This document shows positions 7,963 to 16,954 of a stretch of DNA of 64,000 bases, in pieces. The DNA lies in assembly GCA_041653875.1 (NCBI GenBank), contig JBAZEM010000017.1, positions 1 to 64,000 of the forward strand, given 5' to 3'. The stretch comes from VSJD01 sp041653875. Lineage in GTDB: Bacteria > Verrucomicrobiota > Kiritimatiellia > JAAZAB01. The notes under the pieces were generated by a model. That model saw nothing but the letters and a program-made list of their open reading frames with translations, was not told where the DNA came from and searched no databases. Both the position numbers and the translations under genes were made by a program. The stretch's first letter is position 1. Each line of letters opens with the position of its first letter.

Positions 7963-9516
7963 TTACCGCGCATATTCCACACAGCGTTTTTCACGGATGA
8001 CGGTCACCTTGATCTGGCCGGGATATTGCAGGTCCTGCTCGATCTTTTTGCTGATGTCCCTCGCCAGGTGCATGGCGGCGGCGTCGTCCACCTTGTCCGG
8101 CACGACGATGACGCGCACCTCGCGGCCGGCCTGGATGGCATAGCTTTTTTCCACGCCGGGGAAACCGCCGGCGATGGCCTCCAATTGTTCCAGGCGCTTG
8201 ACATATACGGCGGTGGTTTCGGCGCGCGCGCCCGGGCGGGACGCCGAAATGGCGTCGGCCGCGGCCGCGAGCACCGCATACAAACTTTCCGGCGCCACGT
8301 CGGCGTGGTGGGCCGCCACGGCGTTGACCAGCAGTTGCGGCTCGTTGTGGCGCTTGAGGAAATCGGCGCCAATGACGGCATGACTGCCTTCCACTTCGCT
8401 GTCCAAGGCCTTGCCGATATCGTGAAACAATCCGACGCGCTTGGCCAGCATGATGTCCAAATCCATTTCGCCGGCCATGATGCCCATGAGGTGGGCGACC
8501 TCGATGGAATGCATGAGCACGTTTTGGGCGTAACTGCTGCGGTATTTCAAGCGTCCCAGGGTCCGCACCAGGTCGGGGTCCACGCCCTGCAGACCCAGCG
8601 TGTAAATCGCCTCTTCCCCGGCGACGCGGACAAGTTCCGCCATTTCCTCCTTCACCTTGAGGACCACTTCCTCGATCCGGGCCGGATGAATGCGCCCGTC
8701 CATGATCAGGCGCTCCAGGGACTGTTTGGCGATTTCGCGCCGCAGGGGGTCGAAGGCTGAAATAACCACGGCCTCGGGTGTGTCGTCCACGAGCAGGTCC
8801 ACGCCGGTGGCCGCCTCCAGCGCCCTGATGTTGCGGCCCTCGCGCCCGATGATGCGGCCTTTCAAATCGTCGCTGGGCAGGGCCACCGTGCTGGTCATGA
8901 GCTCGCTGAAATGTCCGCCGGAAAACCGCTGGATCGCCAGGGCCATAATTTTCTTGGCTTCGCGTTCGGCCGTTTCCTTGGCCTCTTCCTGCAGGCGGCG
9001 GACAAGCATTCCGGTTTCCCCGCGCACTTCCTCCTCGATCCGGGCGATCAACGCGCGGCGCGCCTCTTCCAGGGTCATGCCGGCGATCCGCTGCAGTTTC
9101 TCGCGTTCGGTCTTGACCAGGGTCTGGTATTCCTCGCGCTGACGATTGACTTCCGTCTCTTTCTTTTCGGTTTCGGCCGTTTTTTGTTCGACCTGCTGAT
9201 ACTTTTTATCGATCATGGCCACTTTGCGGTCCAGGTTCAACTCGCGCTGGGCGGCGCGCTCTTCCAAGGCGGCAATTTCCTGGCGGCGCGATTTGATATC
9301 GGTTTCGAACTCCTCGCGCGCCTTGAGCACCGCCTCCTTGGCCTGGAGGCCGGCGCTTTGGCGAATGGATTCCGCCTCCCGCCGGGCGTCGCTCAGCATC
9401 CGGCTCGAATCCTGTTCACTGGATTTTACGGCATACCGTCCAATAATCAGGCGAATGTAATAGCCCAGCGCCGCCGCCAACATAACCACGAATGCGCCTA
9501 TCCACCACTGTGTCAT
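7963..9516 (-). CDS. rny: Ribonuclease Y
   Basis: A 517-residue RNase Y, the membrane-anchored endoribonuclease that starts mRNA decay in many bacteria lacking RNase E. Order of parts: an N-terminal transmembrane helix (WWIGAFVVMLAAALGYYI), a long coiled coil (about 35-200), a KH domain (GRIIGREGRNIRALEAATG, about 220-280) and an HD domain with LFHDIGKA and EGSHAVIGADFLKRH. GGAGG stands 7 bp before the ATG. Family length is normally about 510-520, so it is intact. It is likely monocistronic, with a repeat-bearing gap upstream. Confidence 0.96.
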   Translation of the reverse strand: MTQWWIGAFVVMLAAALGYYIRLIIGRYAVKSSEQDSSRMLSDARREAESIRQSAGLQAKEAVLKAREEFETDIKSRRQEIAALEERAAQRELNLDRKVAMIDKKYQQVEQKTAETEKKETEVNRQREEYQTLVKTEREKLQRIAGMTLEEARRALIARIEEEVRGETGMLVRRLQEEAKETAEREAKKIMALAIQRFSGGHFSELMTSTVALPSDDLKGRIIGREGRNIRALEAATGVDLLVDDTPEAVVISAFDPLRREIAKQSLERLIMDGRIHPARIEEVVLKVKEEMAELVRVAGEEAIYTLGLQGVDPDLVRTLGRLKYRSSYAQNVLMHSIEVAHLMGIMAGEMDLDIMLAKRVGLFHDIGKALDSEVEGSHAVIGADFLKRHNEPQLLVNAVAAHHADVAPESLYAVLAAAADAISASRPGARAETTAVYVKRLEQLEAIAGGFPGVEKSYAIQAGREVRVIVVPDKVDDAAAMHLARDISKKIEQDLQYPGQIKVTVIREKRCVEYAR

Positions 9517-9680
9517 AATTTTTCCTCCAGTCCCGATAAGGGGCGATTATTGTCTTTATTGTTTTACGTTTTCCCGTCTTCTCTGGGCCGTCGTCTGGTA
9601 TCCGCTCTTCCGTCGCTTGCCAAGACCTTATCCTCTCCCAAGGGAGAGGAAAGAGGTGAGGGGGACATTTTCCAGCGACT
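9517..9680. repeat. Word-repeat gap upstream of rny
   Basis: Contains cttatcctctcccaaggg followed by gagaggaaagaggtgagg (about 9627-9662), the same word type as the 14.93-15.03 kb tract, and cttctctgggccgtcgtctg words. No gene. The ttcgacgttcggcgttgg family (9705-9745) continues into the 3' end of the next gene. Confidence 0.65.
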
Positions 9681-10313
9681 CTACATTCTTCCGTTTTCCG
9701 GCATTCGACGTTCGGCGTTGGATGTTGGGCGTTCGATGTTTGCTTCTCCGATCCGGTACACCGTCTTTTCCGTCACCACCGCGTCCATGCGAATATCCCG
9801 CGCGTTCATCGGCACGCGCTTAATCATCTGACATTCCAGCGCCAACCCAACTTTAAACGCTTTTTGCAGGGCCTTTCCGGCCAGCAAACGGTCATAATGG
9901 CCTCCACCGTGGCCGAGCCGGCCGCCGGCGCGGTCAAACGCCAGCCCCGGTATTATCGCCAGGTCCGCGCGCGCGGATGCCGCCCAGCGCGGGTGGACGG
10001 GCTCCGGCACGGTCCAATGGCCGGCCTGCACGGGATCGCCTGGCCGAAGCCGGGCCAGCTCATAACACCGGATCTTTTTGCGGTAGGCCGGCGCCAATAC
10101 CTGCTTGCCTGTTTTCCAACAGGCCGCCAGAAGATCCAAAGTCCGGACTTCGACCGGCAAGGCCAGGTACAGGCACACCCGCCGCGCCGCCGTCCATTCC
10201 GGAAGTTTCATCACCGCGCGCTGAATCCGCGCGCTGGCCTGCCGGATATCCCGCAGGTTCAGCGTTGCGCGCCGCGCGCTCATTTCAGATCGAATGGATT
10301 CTTTGAACTTCAT
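9681..10313 (-). CDS. 5-formyltetrahydrofolate cyclo-ligase
   Basis: A 210-residue enzyme (MTHFS, YgfA/Fau family) converting 5-formyl-THF to 5,10-methenyl-THF with ATP. Recognisable parts are KESIRSEMSARRATL, VCLYLALPVEVRT, the folate/ATP site DLAIIPGLAFDRAGGRLGHG with GGHYDRLL (about residues 128-153), and the final DAVVTEKTVYRI. The last 20 or so residues (ANIERPTSNAERRM and onward) are encoded by an intergenic word repeat that supplies the stop codon and are not part of the family fold. Its position after rarA with a probable 6S RNA upstream matches the known link between this gene and 6S RNA. Confidence 0.93.
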   Translation of the reverse strand: MKFKESIRSEMSARRATLNLRDIRQASARIQRAVMKLPEWTAARRVCLYLALPVEVRTLDLLAACWKTGKQVLAPAYRKKIRCYELARLRPGDPVQAGHWTVPEPVHPRWAASARADLAIIPGLAFDRAGGRLGHGGGHYDRLLAGKALQKAFKVGLALECQMIKRVPMNARDIRMDAVVTEKTVYRIGEANIERPTSNAERRMPENGRM

Positions 10314-10410
10314 GAATGTTGGTCTGTTTCATTGCCCTTCGGCTACTTTCCGCTCTCCTTCTTCATTGGACGTTCGGCGTTCGATGTTGGATGTTCCTCC
10401 GTCGCTAAGG
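10314..10410. repeat. Word-repeat tract between rarA and the cyclo-ligase gene
   Basis: ttcattggacgttcggcgtt and tcgatgttggatgttcc (about 10364-10401) belong to the same family as 4.58, 9.70 and 57.4 kb. The tract runs on into the end of rarA, giving that protein a low-complexity tail. Confidence 0.75.
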
Positions 10411-11832
10411 CTATGGAGGACACGTGGGCGTTTGCTTCTTTTCCGGCCCGTCATCCGCCTTCCGTTTTCCTTCTTCCTTTTTCTCCGGTCTGTCGTCCGG
10501 CGTCTGTCGTCCGTCGTCTGGTGCCCGCCGCCTCCGCCCCCACTGCTCCAAACGTTGTTTCAAAGTCTCCTCGTAGCCCTGATTAGTTGGCGCGTAATAC
10601 ACCGCGGAAGTCGGTATATAGGCCTGGTCCACGAAATGGTCCTGGTAATCGTGGGCGTACTTATAGCCCGTATGGCCAAGGCGCTTGGCGCCCTGGTAGC
10701 TCGAGCCCCGCAGGGGTTTTGGCACCGGGAGCACCCGGCCTTCTTTGATGTCGGCGAGCGCTTTTTCGATCGCCAGATAGGCGGCGTTGCTTTTGGGAGC
10801 GCAGGCTAAATAGGTCGTGACGTGCGCCAGGGTGATCCGGGCTTCCGGCAGGCCGACGAATTCCACGGCGTGCAGGCCCGCCACGGCCATCAACAGGCCG
10901 CGCGGGTCGGCGTTGCCGATGTCCTCCGAGGCCAGGATGATCAGGCGCCGGGCGATGAAGCGCGGATCCTCGCCGGCATAAATCATTTTGGCCAGCCAAT
11001 ACACGGCGGCGTGGGGATCGGAGCCTCGCACACTTTTGATAAAGGCGGAAATCGTGTCGTAATGGCCGTCGTCATCACGGTCATAGACCACGGCTTTTTT
11101 CTGGATGGAATCCTCGGTGACGGCGCGGGTGATATGGATGCGTTCCCGGGCGTCCGGCGCGGTCGTCAGGGCGGCGATCTCAAGGGCATTGAGCGCCCGC
11201 CGGGCGTCGCCTTCGCAAACCCGCGCCAGATGCGCCAGCGCGTCGTCATCGGTGTCCAAGGGCATGTCGCTCAGTCCGCGTTCGTCGGTCAGCGCGCGGC
11301 GCAGGAGCGCGACGATGACCTCCTCGCTGAGCGGCGTCAGCTCGAAAATCTGGGAGCGGGAGGTGAGGGGGCTATTGACAAAGAAAAATGGATTATGGGT
11401 TGTGGCGCCGATCAGGATGATGGCGCCATCTTCGACGTAGGGCAGAAGGATGTCCTGCTGGGACTTGTTGAAGTGGTGGATTTCGTCGATGAACAGGATG
11501 GTTTGAACGCCTTCGCGCCGGCGGCGTTCGAAAGCCGCTTGCAAAAGGTCGCGCAGGGCGGCCACGTTGGCCAGGACGCCGCTTGTTTTTTCGAAGTGCC
11601 GGCGGGTGACCCGCGCAATGACTTCGGCCAGCGATGTTTTGCCGCAGCCGGGCGGGCCGTAGAGGATCAGGCTGGCGAGCCGGTCCGACTCGATGGCGCG
11701 CCGCAACAGTTTACCGGGCCCCAGCATGTGGTCCTGGCCGAAGATTTCCGCCAACGTTTGCGGACGCATGCGCGCGGCCAGCGGCGGGCGGGCGCCGGCC
11801 GCCGCCGGATTCTGCTTGTTGAAGAGGTCCAT
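10411..11832 (-). CDS. rarA: Replication-associated recombination protein A (AAA+ ATPase)
   Basis: A RarA/MgsA/WRNIP1 homologue acting at stalled replication forks. Start taken at ATG 11832 (MDLFNKQNPAAAGARPPLAA), the usual family N-terminus; an in-frame ATG at 11934 lies inside the probable 6S RNA. Walker A is GPPGCGKTS, Walker B is FIDEIHHFNK, sensor 1 is GATTHNPFF, and the tetramerisation domain ends with YKYAHDYQDHFVDQAYIP. The final 40 or so residues (APDDGRQTPDDRPEKKEEGK and onward) come from repeat DNA and are not family sequence. The neighbour downstream is the 5-formyl-THF cyclo-ligase gene. Confidence 0.95.
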   Translation of the reverse strand: MDLFNKQNPAAAGARPPLAARMRPQTLAEIFGQDHMLGPGKLLRRAIESDRLASLILYGPPGCGKTSLAEVIARVTRRHFEKTSGVLANVAALRDLLQAAFERRRREGVQTILFIDEIHHFNKSQQDILLPYVEDGAIILIGATTHNPFFFVNSPLTSRSQIFELTPLSEEVIVALLRRALTDERGLSDMPLDTDDDALAHLARVCEGDARRALNALEIAALTTAPDARERIHITRAVTEDSIQKKAVVYDRDDDGHYDTISAFIKSVRGSDPHAAVYWLAKMIYAGEDPRFIARRLIILASEDIGNADPRGLLMAVAGLHAVEFVGLPEARITLAHVTTYLACAPKSNAAYLAIEKALADIKEGRVLPVPKPLRGSSYQGAKRLGHTGYKYAHDYQDHFVDQAYIPTSAVYYAPTNQGYEETLKQRLEQWGRRRRAPDDGRQTPDDRPEKKEEGKRKADDGPEKKQTPTCPP

Positions 11833-11887
11833 GCCTTGCCCCTTGATCTGAAAATGAATACCCCACCTTGGCCGTGACGGAGTCAAG

Positions 11888-12068
11888 CTCTGTTCCGCAG
11901 AACAAAGTGGGCGCTTTAGTCCGTGGTTTCCCAATCCCTGCGGAAGGGCCTAAGGGCGCCACGGAATTCAAGCTCCCCGGTAGCATCATTAACGGGTCAG
12001 AGATTTGGCTCGTAACCACGCACCAGGCAGGGTACTCATCAAAGGGCGGACGATTCTGTGCGCAGAAC
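11888..12068 (-). ncRNA. ssrS: Probable 6S RNA
   Basis: On the minus strand a segment of about 180 nt folds as a long interrupted rod. The closing arms are TTCTGCGCACAGAATC (12067-12052) and TTTGTTCTGCGGAACAGAG (11906-11888): TCTG/CAGA and CAGAA/TTCTG pair around a small internal loop. Further in, CTTT-AGT pairs with ACTAAAG, and an apical CCCG/CGGG hairpin is present. The part CCCTGCCTGGTGCG followed by TTACGAGCC resembles the 5' side of the 6S central region. Size, shape and position (55 nt before rarA, then the cyclo-ligase gene) fit 6S RNA, which binds sigma70 RNA polymerase. The call rests on hand folding and synteny; a covariance-model search was not possible. Confidence 0.6.
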
Positions 12069-12393
12069 CGTTCCGGCAGGCTGTTAAAGAACAATATGCG
12101 GCCGATGGCGCGGGTTGGGCGGCGCGCCGTACAACCCCGAAGCCGGTATTCGTCCTCTGCGAAAACCGTCCCCGGAGCGCCACGCCGCCGTGTTGTTTGT
12201 CACCGTTGCCACCAACAGACCGCCCGGCTGGAAACCGGGCGACCTAATCGCCACAGGCATGGAATCCATGCCTGAAAAGAATCGAACTATATTATTCAAA
12301 CAGTCTTCGATGAATACCAGCATACTGCCTCGTTCCCTTACCCGCGCGCCCCAAGTCGGGCCACCAATATCTTTGTTCCGTCTCGATTGTCTC
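12069..12393. other. Non-coding gap upstream of the probable 6S RNA
   Basis: No convincing gene. It contains short inverted words (cggctggaaaccgggcgacc at about 12223-12242, and aggcatggaatccatgcctg at 12255-12274, a near-perfect palindrome) and would hold the 6S promoter and the pheT 3' region. Short ORFs here are low-complexity and on both strands. Confidence 0.55.
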
Positions 12394-14889
12394 TTATCTG
12401 ATTTCCACGGCTATCTCGTTCCGGAGCCGGTCCTTGACGGCCTCATGAAGCCGATTGACTTCATCGTCCGTCAGGGTCCGCTCCCCGGAGCGATACGTCA
12501 AGGAGTAGGCCATGCTCTTGCAGCCTACACCTATCCCATTGCCAATAAAGATATCAAAGAGTTCGACGGTTGTCAATTCTTTTGGCGCAACCTTCCAGAT
12601 GGCGTTGACGATGTCGATGTGCCGGAGGCGGTTGGCGATGCGCAGCGCTATATCGCGCGTGACGGCGGGATACACCGGCAGGCGTTCCGCGGCGGGGACG
12701 GTGTTTACGCGCGCCAGGAGCGGCGCCAGGCGCATTTCTAAAACCGCCACGGGTTCGACCATGCGCCATTCCTTGCGGAGCGCTTCGCGGACCAGGCCAA
12801 GGACCCCGCAGGGTGTTCCATCCAGCGCGATCGCCATGGCGCGGTTCTTTTCGAAACAATCCGGATTATAAAGCGCGGGGGCCGCTGTAAGTTCCTGGAA
12901 AGCCAGTCCGGCCCCCAGGCCGGGTGCGGTCGCTTGGCTATCGTTCGCGGGACGTTCCGCCACGCGAATGGCCAACTTGCGGCACAAAGACTCCAGAATG
13001 CCCTTGAGCCATAAAAAGATTTCGGTTTCCGTGAGGGCGGAACGCTTGTCGTAACCGGTCCGGCCGACCGGTCCCATCAGACCGATGGCCACATGCTCTT
13101 CTTCAGTGAAAGTTTGTTGGACGTTCCTGAAAAAAACGCGGCCGATTTCAAAAAAAGCGGCTTCGGCAATCTGGCGCGCGCGATTGCGGCCGAGGGTCTC
13201 GATCATCTGCGGCAAAAGCGCATCGCGCAAAATAGCCTGGTCAGCGCTGATGGGACGCGGCAATACGATGCGCCGGGTGGCGCCCGCGGCGCCCCTGGCC
13301 GGGCTTGAGCAGGCGCAGAGCGCCAGCAGTTTTTCGGATACCAGGCTGTAATTCACGATCTCGGTGAGACCCAGCCCCGCGAGCGTGTTCCGGCACGCGA
13401 TCGCGGCGCGGATGAACGTGTCGTTGACGCCCGGAACGATCCGGCTGTGCGGCGCGGCCGCCGGAATCTTGTCCAAGCCGTACAGGCGCGCCACTTCCTC
13501 GATCAGGTCCACCTCGGCTTCCAGGTCCGGGCGAAAAGTCGGGATCTTGACCGTACAGCTTTTTTTCTCGCGGTCCGTGACGGCGAGGGTCAAAGCCTCG
13601 AATAAGCCGGCAATTTCGTTGTCCGGGATGTCCACGCCCAAGAGGTCGCGGACACGATCGAAACGGCAGACGATGCTTCGGTCTTTGGGTGCGACTGGAA
13701 AACAGTCTATTGTGCCCGGGGCGGCTGTGGCCCCGGCCTGCGCCGCCATAAGCGCCGCCGCCCGGCGGCTGGCCCAGTCCACACCGCCGATATCAACGCC
13801 GCGTTCGAACCGGTATGATGATTCGGAGGAAAGGCCCAGGGTCTTGGACGTTTTGCGGACCAGCGCGGGTTTGAAGCAGGCGCTTTCCAGGACGACGTCG
13901 CGTGTGCCGGCGAGAATGCCGCTTTGGCCGCCACCCATGATGCCGGCGATGGCCACCGGCGACCTGGCGTCGGCAATGACCAGCATCTCCGGAGTCAGCT
14001 TGCGCTCCACGGCGTCCAAGGTGGTCATGGTTTCGTCGGGGCGCGCCCGGCGCGCCACGATGCGGCGCTCCGCCAGTAAGGCGAGATCGAAGGCATGCAG
14101 GGGCTGGCCGCACTCGAGCATGACGTAATTGGTGATGTCCACGATATTGTTGATCGGCCGGATCCCGCAACGCGCCAGACGCAGGCGCATAGCTATGGGA
14201 CTCGGGGCAACCGTGACGCCCCGCAGGAGCCGGGCCGTGTAGCGCGGACAACCCTCCGCGTCCTCGACGGCCACAGTGAGAGTGTCAGCCGTAGAAGCGC
14301 CGGCTTCCGGAAATTGGATGGAGGGCGAATTCAGCCGGCAACCGTACAAGGCCGCCACCTCGCGGGCAATGCCCAAAATGCTCAGGCAGTCGGGCCGGTT
14401 GGGCGTAACCTCGATTGTCAGCACGACGTCCGGTCCGCCCACGACCTCGACCAGGGGCGTTCCGGCGGGAATGGCGCGCGGCAGTTGCATGAGCCCGGCA
14501 TGGTCCTCGGAGAGTCCGAGTTCGTCCTCGGCGCAAAGCATGCCGAAAGAAGCCTCGCCGCGGATTTTGGCGCTCTTGATTTTCAGGCCGTTGGGCAACA
14601 CGGCGCCGATGGCGGCGAACGGGACCTTGTCGCCGGCGTGGACATTCGGCGCGCCGCAGACCACGCGCAGAGTTTCACTGCCGGTGGCCACGTCGCACAG
14701 CGTAAGCCGGTCGGCGTTGGGATGCGGGTTGACGCTTAAAACTTCCCCGACCACAATGTCTTTGAAATCGCCCCCGATGCGCGCCAGGCCCTCGACTTCC
14801 AGCCCGGCGAACGTCAACCGTTCGACCAGGGCCTCGGGCGCGGCCTCGAAGGCCACAAATTCTTTAAGCCAGCTTAATGGGACTTTCAT
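12394..14889 (-). CDS. pheT: Phenylalanine-tRNA ligase beta subunit
   Basis: An 831-residue PheT, the beta chain of the alpha2-beta2 phenylalanyl-tRNA synthetase. It has MKVPLSWLKEFV at the start, the tRNA-binding EMAP-like domain (GEVLSVNPHPNADRLTLCDV, about 48-67), the B3/B4 editing domain (ITNYVMLECGQPLHAFDL), B5, the core domain with GLTEIVNYSLVSEKLL, and the C-terminal ferredoxin-fold anticodon-binding domain (PAVTRDIALRI to the end). It is downstream of pheS on the same strand, separated by a 228-bp repeat gap rather than the usual few bases. Confidence 0.97.
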   Translation of the reverse strand: MKVPLSWLKEFVAFEAAPEALVERLTFAGLEVEGLARIGGDFKDIVVGEVLSVNPHPNADRLTLCDVATGSETLRVVCGAPNVHAGDKVPFAAIGAVLPNGLKIKSAKIRGEASFGMLCAEDELGLSEDHAGLMQLPRAIPAGTPLVEVVGGPDVVLTIEVTPNRPDCLSILGIAREVAALYGCRLNSPSIQFPEAGASTADTLTVAVEDAEGCPRYTARLLRGVTVAPSPIAMRLRLARCGIRPINNIVDITNYVMLECGQPLHAFDLALLAERRIVARRARPDETMTTLDAVERKLTPEMLVIADARSPVAIAGIMGGGQSGILAGTRDVVLESACFKPALVRKTSKTLGLSSESSYRFERGVDIGGVDWASRRAAALMAAQAGATAAPGTIDCFPVAPKDRSIVCRFDRVRDLLGVDIPDNEIAGLFEALTLAVTDREKKSCTVKIPTFRPDLEAEVDLIEEVARLYGLDKIPAAAPHSRIVPGVNDTFIRAAIACRNTLAGLGLTEIVNYSLVSEKLLALCACSSPARGAAGATRRIVLPRPISADQAILRDALLPQMIETLGRNRARQIAEAAFFEIGRVFFRNVQQTFTEEEHVAIGLMGPVGRTGYDKRSALTETEIFLWLKGILESLCRKLAIRVAERPANDSQATAPGLGAGLAFQELTAAPALYNPDCFEKNRAMAIALDGTPCGVLGLVREALRKEWRMVEPVAVLEMRLAPLLARVNTVPAAERLPVYPAVTRDIALRIANRLRHIDIVNAIWKVAPKELTTVELFDIFIGNGIGVGCKSMAYSLTYRSGERTLTDDEVNRLHEAVKDRLRNEIAVEIR

Positions 14890-14924
14890 TGGACTTGCCT
14901 GAATATATGCGTATGAATTTCGGA

Positions 14925-15105
14925 ATTATTCCCTCTCCCTGGGGAGAGGGTGGGGTGAGGGATTACTGCTGTCAGCCGGCCCCTCACCCGTTCCCGCATG
15001 GCGGGAACGACCTCTCCCGAGGGAGAGGTAAAATAGTTGCCGCCGGGTCAGGGGACCCGGCCTACAAAAATATTGTAGGCCCGGCGCCCTCACCGGGCGT
15101 GTGAT
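14925..15105. repeat. Inverted word repeats between pheS and pheT
   Basis: Two units. The first has ccctctccctggggagaggg (14930-14949), a central cgttcccgcatggcgggaac palindrome and acctctcccgagggagaggt. The second is gggtcaggggacccggccta (15043 onward) with inverted partner taggcccggcgccctcaccg (15076 onward), identical in design to 3.96-4.02 kb. They interrupt an operon normally contiguous. Confidence 0.85.
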
Positions 15106-15117
15106 CTTGTTACGGCA

Positions 15118-16143
15118 TCAGCCTAATTTCTCCAAAAACCGTTTGTCGTTGTCATACAAAAGACGGATATCGTGGATGCCGTAGCGAATCATGGCAATCC
15201 GTTCCACGCCCATGCCGAAGGCATAGCCGGTGACCTTTTCCGGGTCGTAACCGACTTTGGCGAACACCTTGGGATTCACCATGCCGGCGCCGGAAATTTC
15301 GATCCAGCCGCTTTGCTTGCACACACGGCAGCCCTTGCCGCCGCAGACGTGGCAGGAAAAATCGTATTCCACGCTGGGTTCGGTGAACGGGAAAAAGTGC
15401 GGCCGGAACCGGATTTTGATGTCCGCGCCCATCAGACGTTGGGCAAAATAGGTGATGTCGCCCTTGAGATCGGCCATGGAAACCCGGCGATCCACGTAAA
15501 GGCCCTCGATCTGGTGGAAATGAGCGCTGTGGGTGGCGTCGGTTGTGTCGCGCCGGTAGCACCGGCCGGGCGCGATGATGCGCACGGGCGGCGGCCGGCT
15601 TCCCATGACGCGGATTTGCACGGGCGAAGTTTGTGTGCGCAATAATTGGCCCGCTTCCAGCCAAAACGTGTCCTGCGTGTCGCGAGAGGGATGGTCGGCG
15701 GGAGTATTGAGCGCGTCGAAATTGTGATACTCCGTCTCGATGTCAGGCCCGTCGGCCACGCTGAAGCCAAGCGTATCGAAAATGCGGATGGCGTCCTCGA
15801 TGATCCGGCTGATCGGGTGCCGGGCGCCAAACGCGCGCCAGCGGCCGGGCAAAGTCGCGTCGAAACCATCCCCGATTGCAGAGCGCGGGTCCGCCGCCTT
15901 TTCCAGTGCGGCGCGGCTTGTTTCCAGGAGCGCGGCCAGTTCCTGTTTGAGCTCGTTGGCATAGCGGCCCATGGCCGGGCGCTCGGAGACGTCGGCGTCC
16001 TTAAGCCCCTGCATGATGGCCGGCAGAAGCCCCTTGCGGCCCAGGTACTTGATGCGCACCTGTTCGAGGTCCGCCGCCGTGCCGGCGGCGCGGGCCTCGC
16101 CCAGCGCCGCTTCCTTTAATGCCAATATGTCCGTGGCTTTCAT
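15118..16143 (-). CDS. pheS: Phenylalanine-tRNA ligase alpha subunit
   Basis: A 341-residue PheS, the catalytic alpha chain that activates phenylalanine. It has the N-terminal coiled coil (about 1-90, with RIKYLGRKG), motif 1 around RHPISRIIEDAIRIFDTLGF, motif 2 with GRCYRRDTTDATHSAHFHQIE shortened here to its key residues R, D, H and F, the zinc-like CHVCGGKGCRVCKQSG insert, and motif 3 GMGVERIAMIRYGI. No T-box or attenuator leader is present; a promoter lies immediately upstream. Confidence 0.97.
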   Translation of the reverse strand: MKATDILALKEAALGEARAAGTAADLEQVRIKYLGRKGLLPAIMQGLKDADVSERPAMGRYANELKQELAALLETSRAALEKAADPRSAIGDGFDATLPGRWRAFGARHPISRIIEDAIRIFDTLGFSVADGPDIETEYHNFDALNTPADHPSRDTQDTFWLEAGQLLRTQTSPVQIRVMGSRPPPVRIIAPGRCYRRDTTDATHSAHFHQIEGLYVDRRVSMADLKGDITYFAQRLMGADIKIRFRPHFFPFTEPSVEYDFSCHVCGGKGCRVCKQSGWIEISGAGMVNPKVFAKVGYDPEKVTGYAFGMGVERIAMIRYGIHDIRLLYDNDKRFLEKLG

Positions 16144-16157
16144 GGTTTAAGGACATT

Positions 16158-16186
16158 CCTATAATTCAATTGCCGGGCAAAGTCAA
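16158..16186 (-). promoter_or_regulatory. Predicted sigma70 promoter for pheS
   Basis: Minus strand: -35 TTGACT at 16186-16181, a 17-bp spacer, -10 TATAGG at 16163-16158. The start of transcription would fall around 16151, giving a leader of only about 8 nt before the pheS ATG (16143), and no Shine-Dalgarno is visible. The match is by eye. Confidence 0.5.
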
Positions 16187-16355
16187 ATCGGGAAATTTGT
16201 CTGGTCGCGTTCAACGGGTCATTGACGGCCATTATGTTGGCATGATATTTTAATTGCCAAGGTGTTAATGCGAAAGAACTTCCTTGCGCGCCGATTTGGC
16301 CGTCTGACGCCATGGCCTTGCAAAGATGCGTCATTGTCGGTCGAAGCAGTCATGT

Positions 16356-16862
16356 ATGATAACTATTGCCACCTATCGCAATCTGATGTCGGCGGAACTG
16401 GCTAAAACACGCCTGGAGCTCCACGATATCCAGGCGATGATTGCCGATGAATTCTCCTATACCCTGGGGTATGGCGCGATTATGGATGGCGTCCGCCTGC
16501 AAGCGCCGGCGGAAGATGCCGAACGCGCCAAAGAGATTCTGGCCACCGAGGAATTCATTGAACTGCCCGACGATAGCGCGATCATGGCCGAATCGCCGGA
16601 GGCCGCCACTAACGGCGCCGAGGCTTTGCGGGAGCCCGCCACATACACGGCATCCAGCCGGCCGGGGGGATGGTCGGTCTGGTTCTTGTTCCTGTTTGGT
16701 ATATGTTTCCTGATCCTGGGCCGGCCCGCCAACGATTGGAGCGCCATGCCCGCTTTTTCAGGCCAACTTATTCTCCTGGGAGAAATGTTGATTTTGGCCG
16801 GGCTATGGATATCCTATGGCCGGTTGAGCGCCGCGCAGGAACATGACATGCCGCCGGAATAG
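16356..16862 (+). CDS. DUF2007-domain membrane protein
   Basis: A 168-residue protein from ATG 16356. The first 70 residues (MITIATYRNLMSAELAKTRL, VRLQAPAEDAERAKEIL) match the DUF2007 'putative prokaryotic signal transducing protein' domain, a small ferredoxin-like fold of unknown ligand. Two C-terminal hydrophobic helices (SVWFLFLFGICFLILG and GQLILLGEMLILAGLW) anchor it in the membrane. It heads a plus-strand run with the Nif3-like gene. The role is not known. Confidence 0.8.
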   Translation: MITIATYRNLMSAELAKTRLELHDIQAMIADEFSYTLGYGAIMDGVRLQAPAEDAERAKEILATEEFIELPDDSAIMAESPEAATNGAEALREPATYTASSRPGGWSVWFLFLFGICFLILGRPANDWSAMPAFSGQLILLGEMLILAGLWISYGRLSAAQEHDMPPE

Positions 16863-16954
16863 CCGCGGAGTTCAAGACGGATGGCCAAATCCATTCGTCA
16901 ATGGCGTTAAACGGCGGTCGCCGAGAAAGAAAAGAAGGATAATTGGGGTATTTA

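Noticed and set aside
16144..16355. T-box leader for pheS
   Set aside because: No T-box sequence or specifier stem; the promoter leaves about an 8-nt leader.
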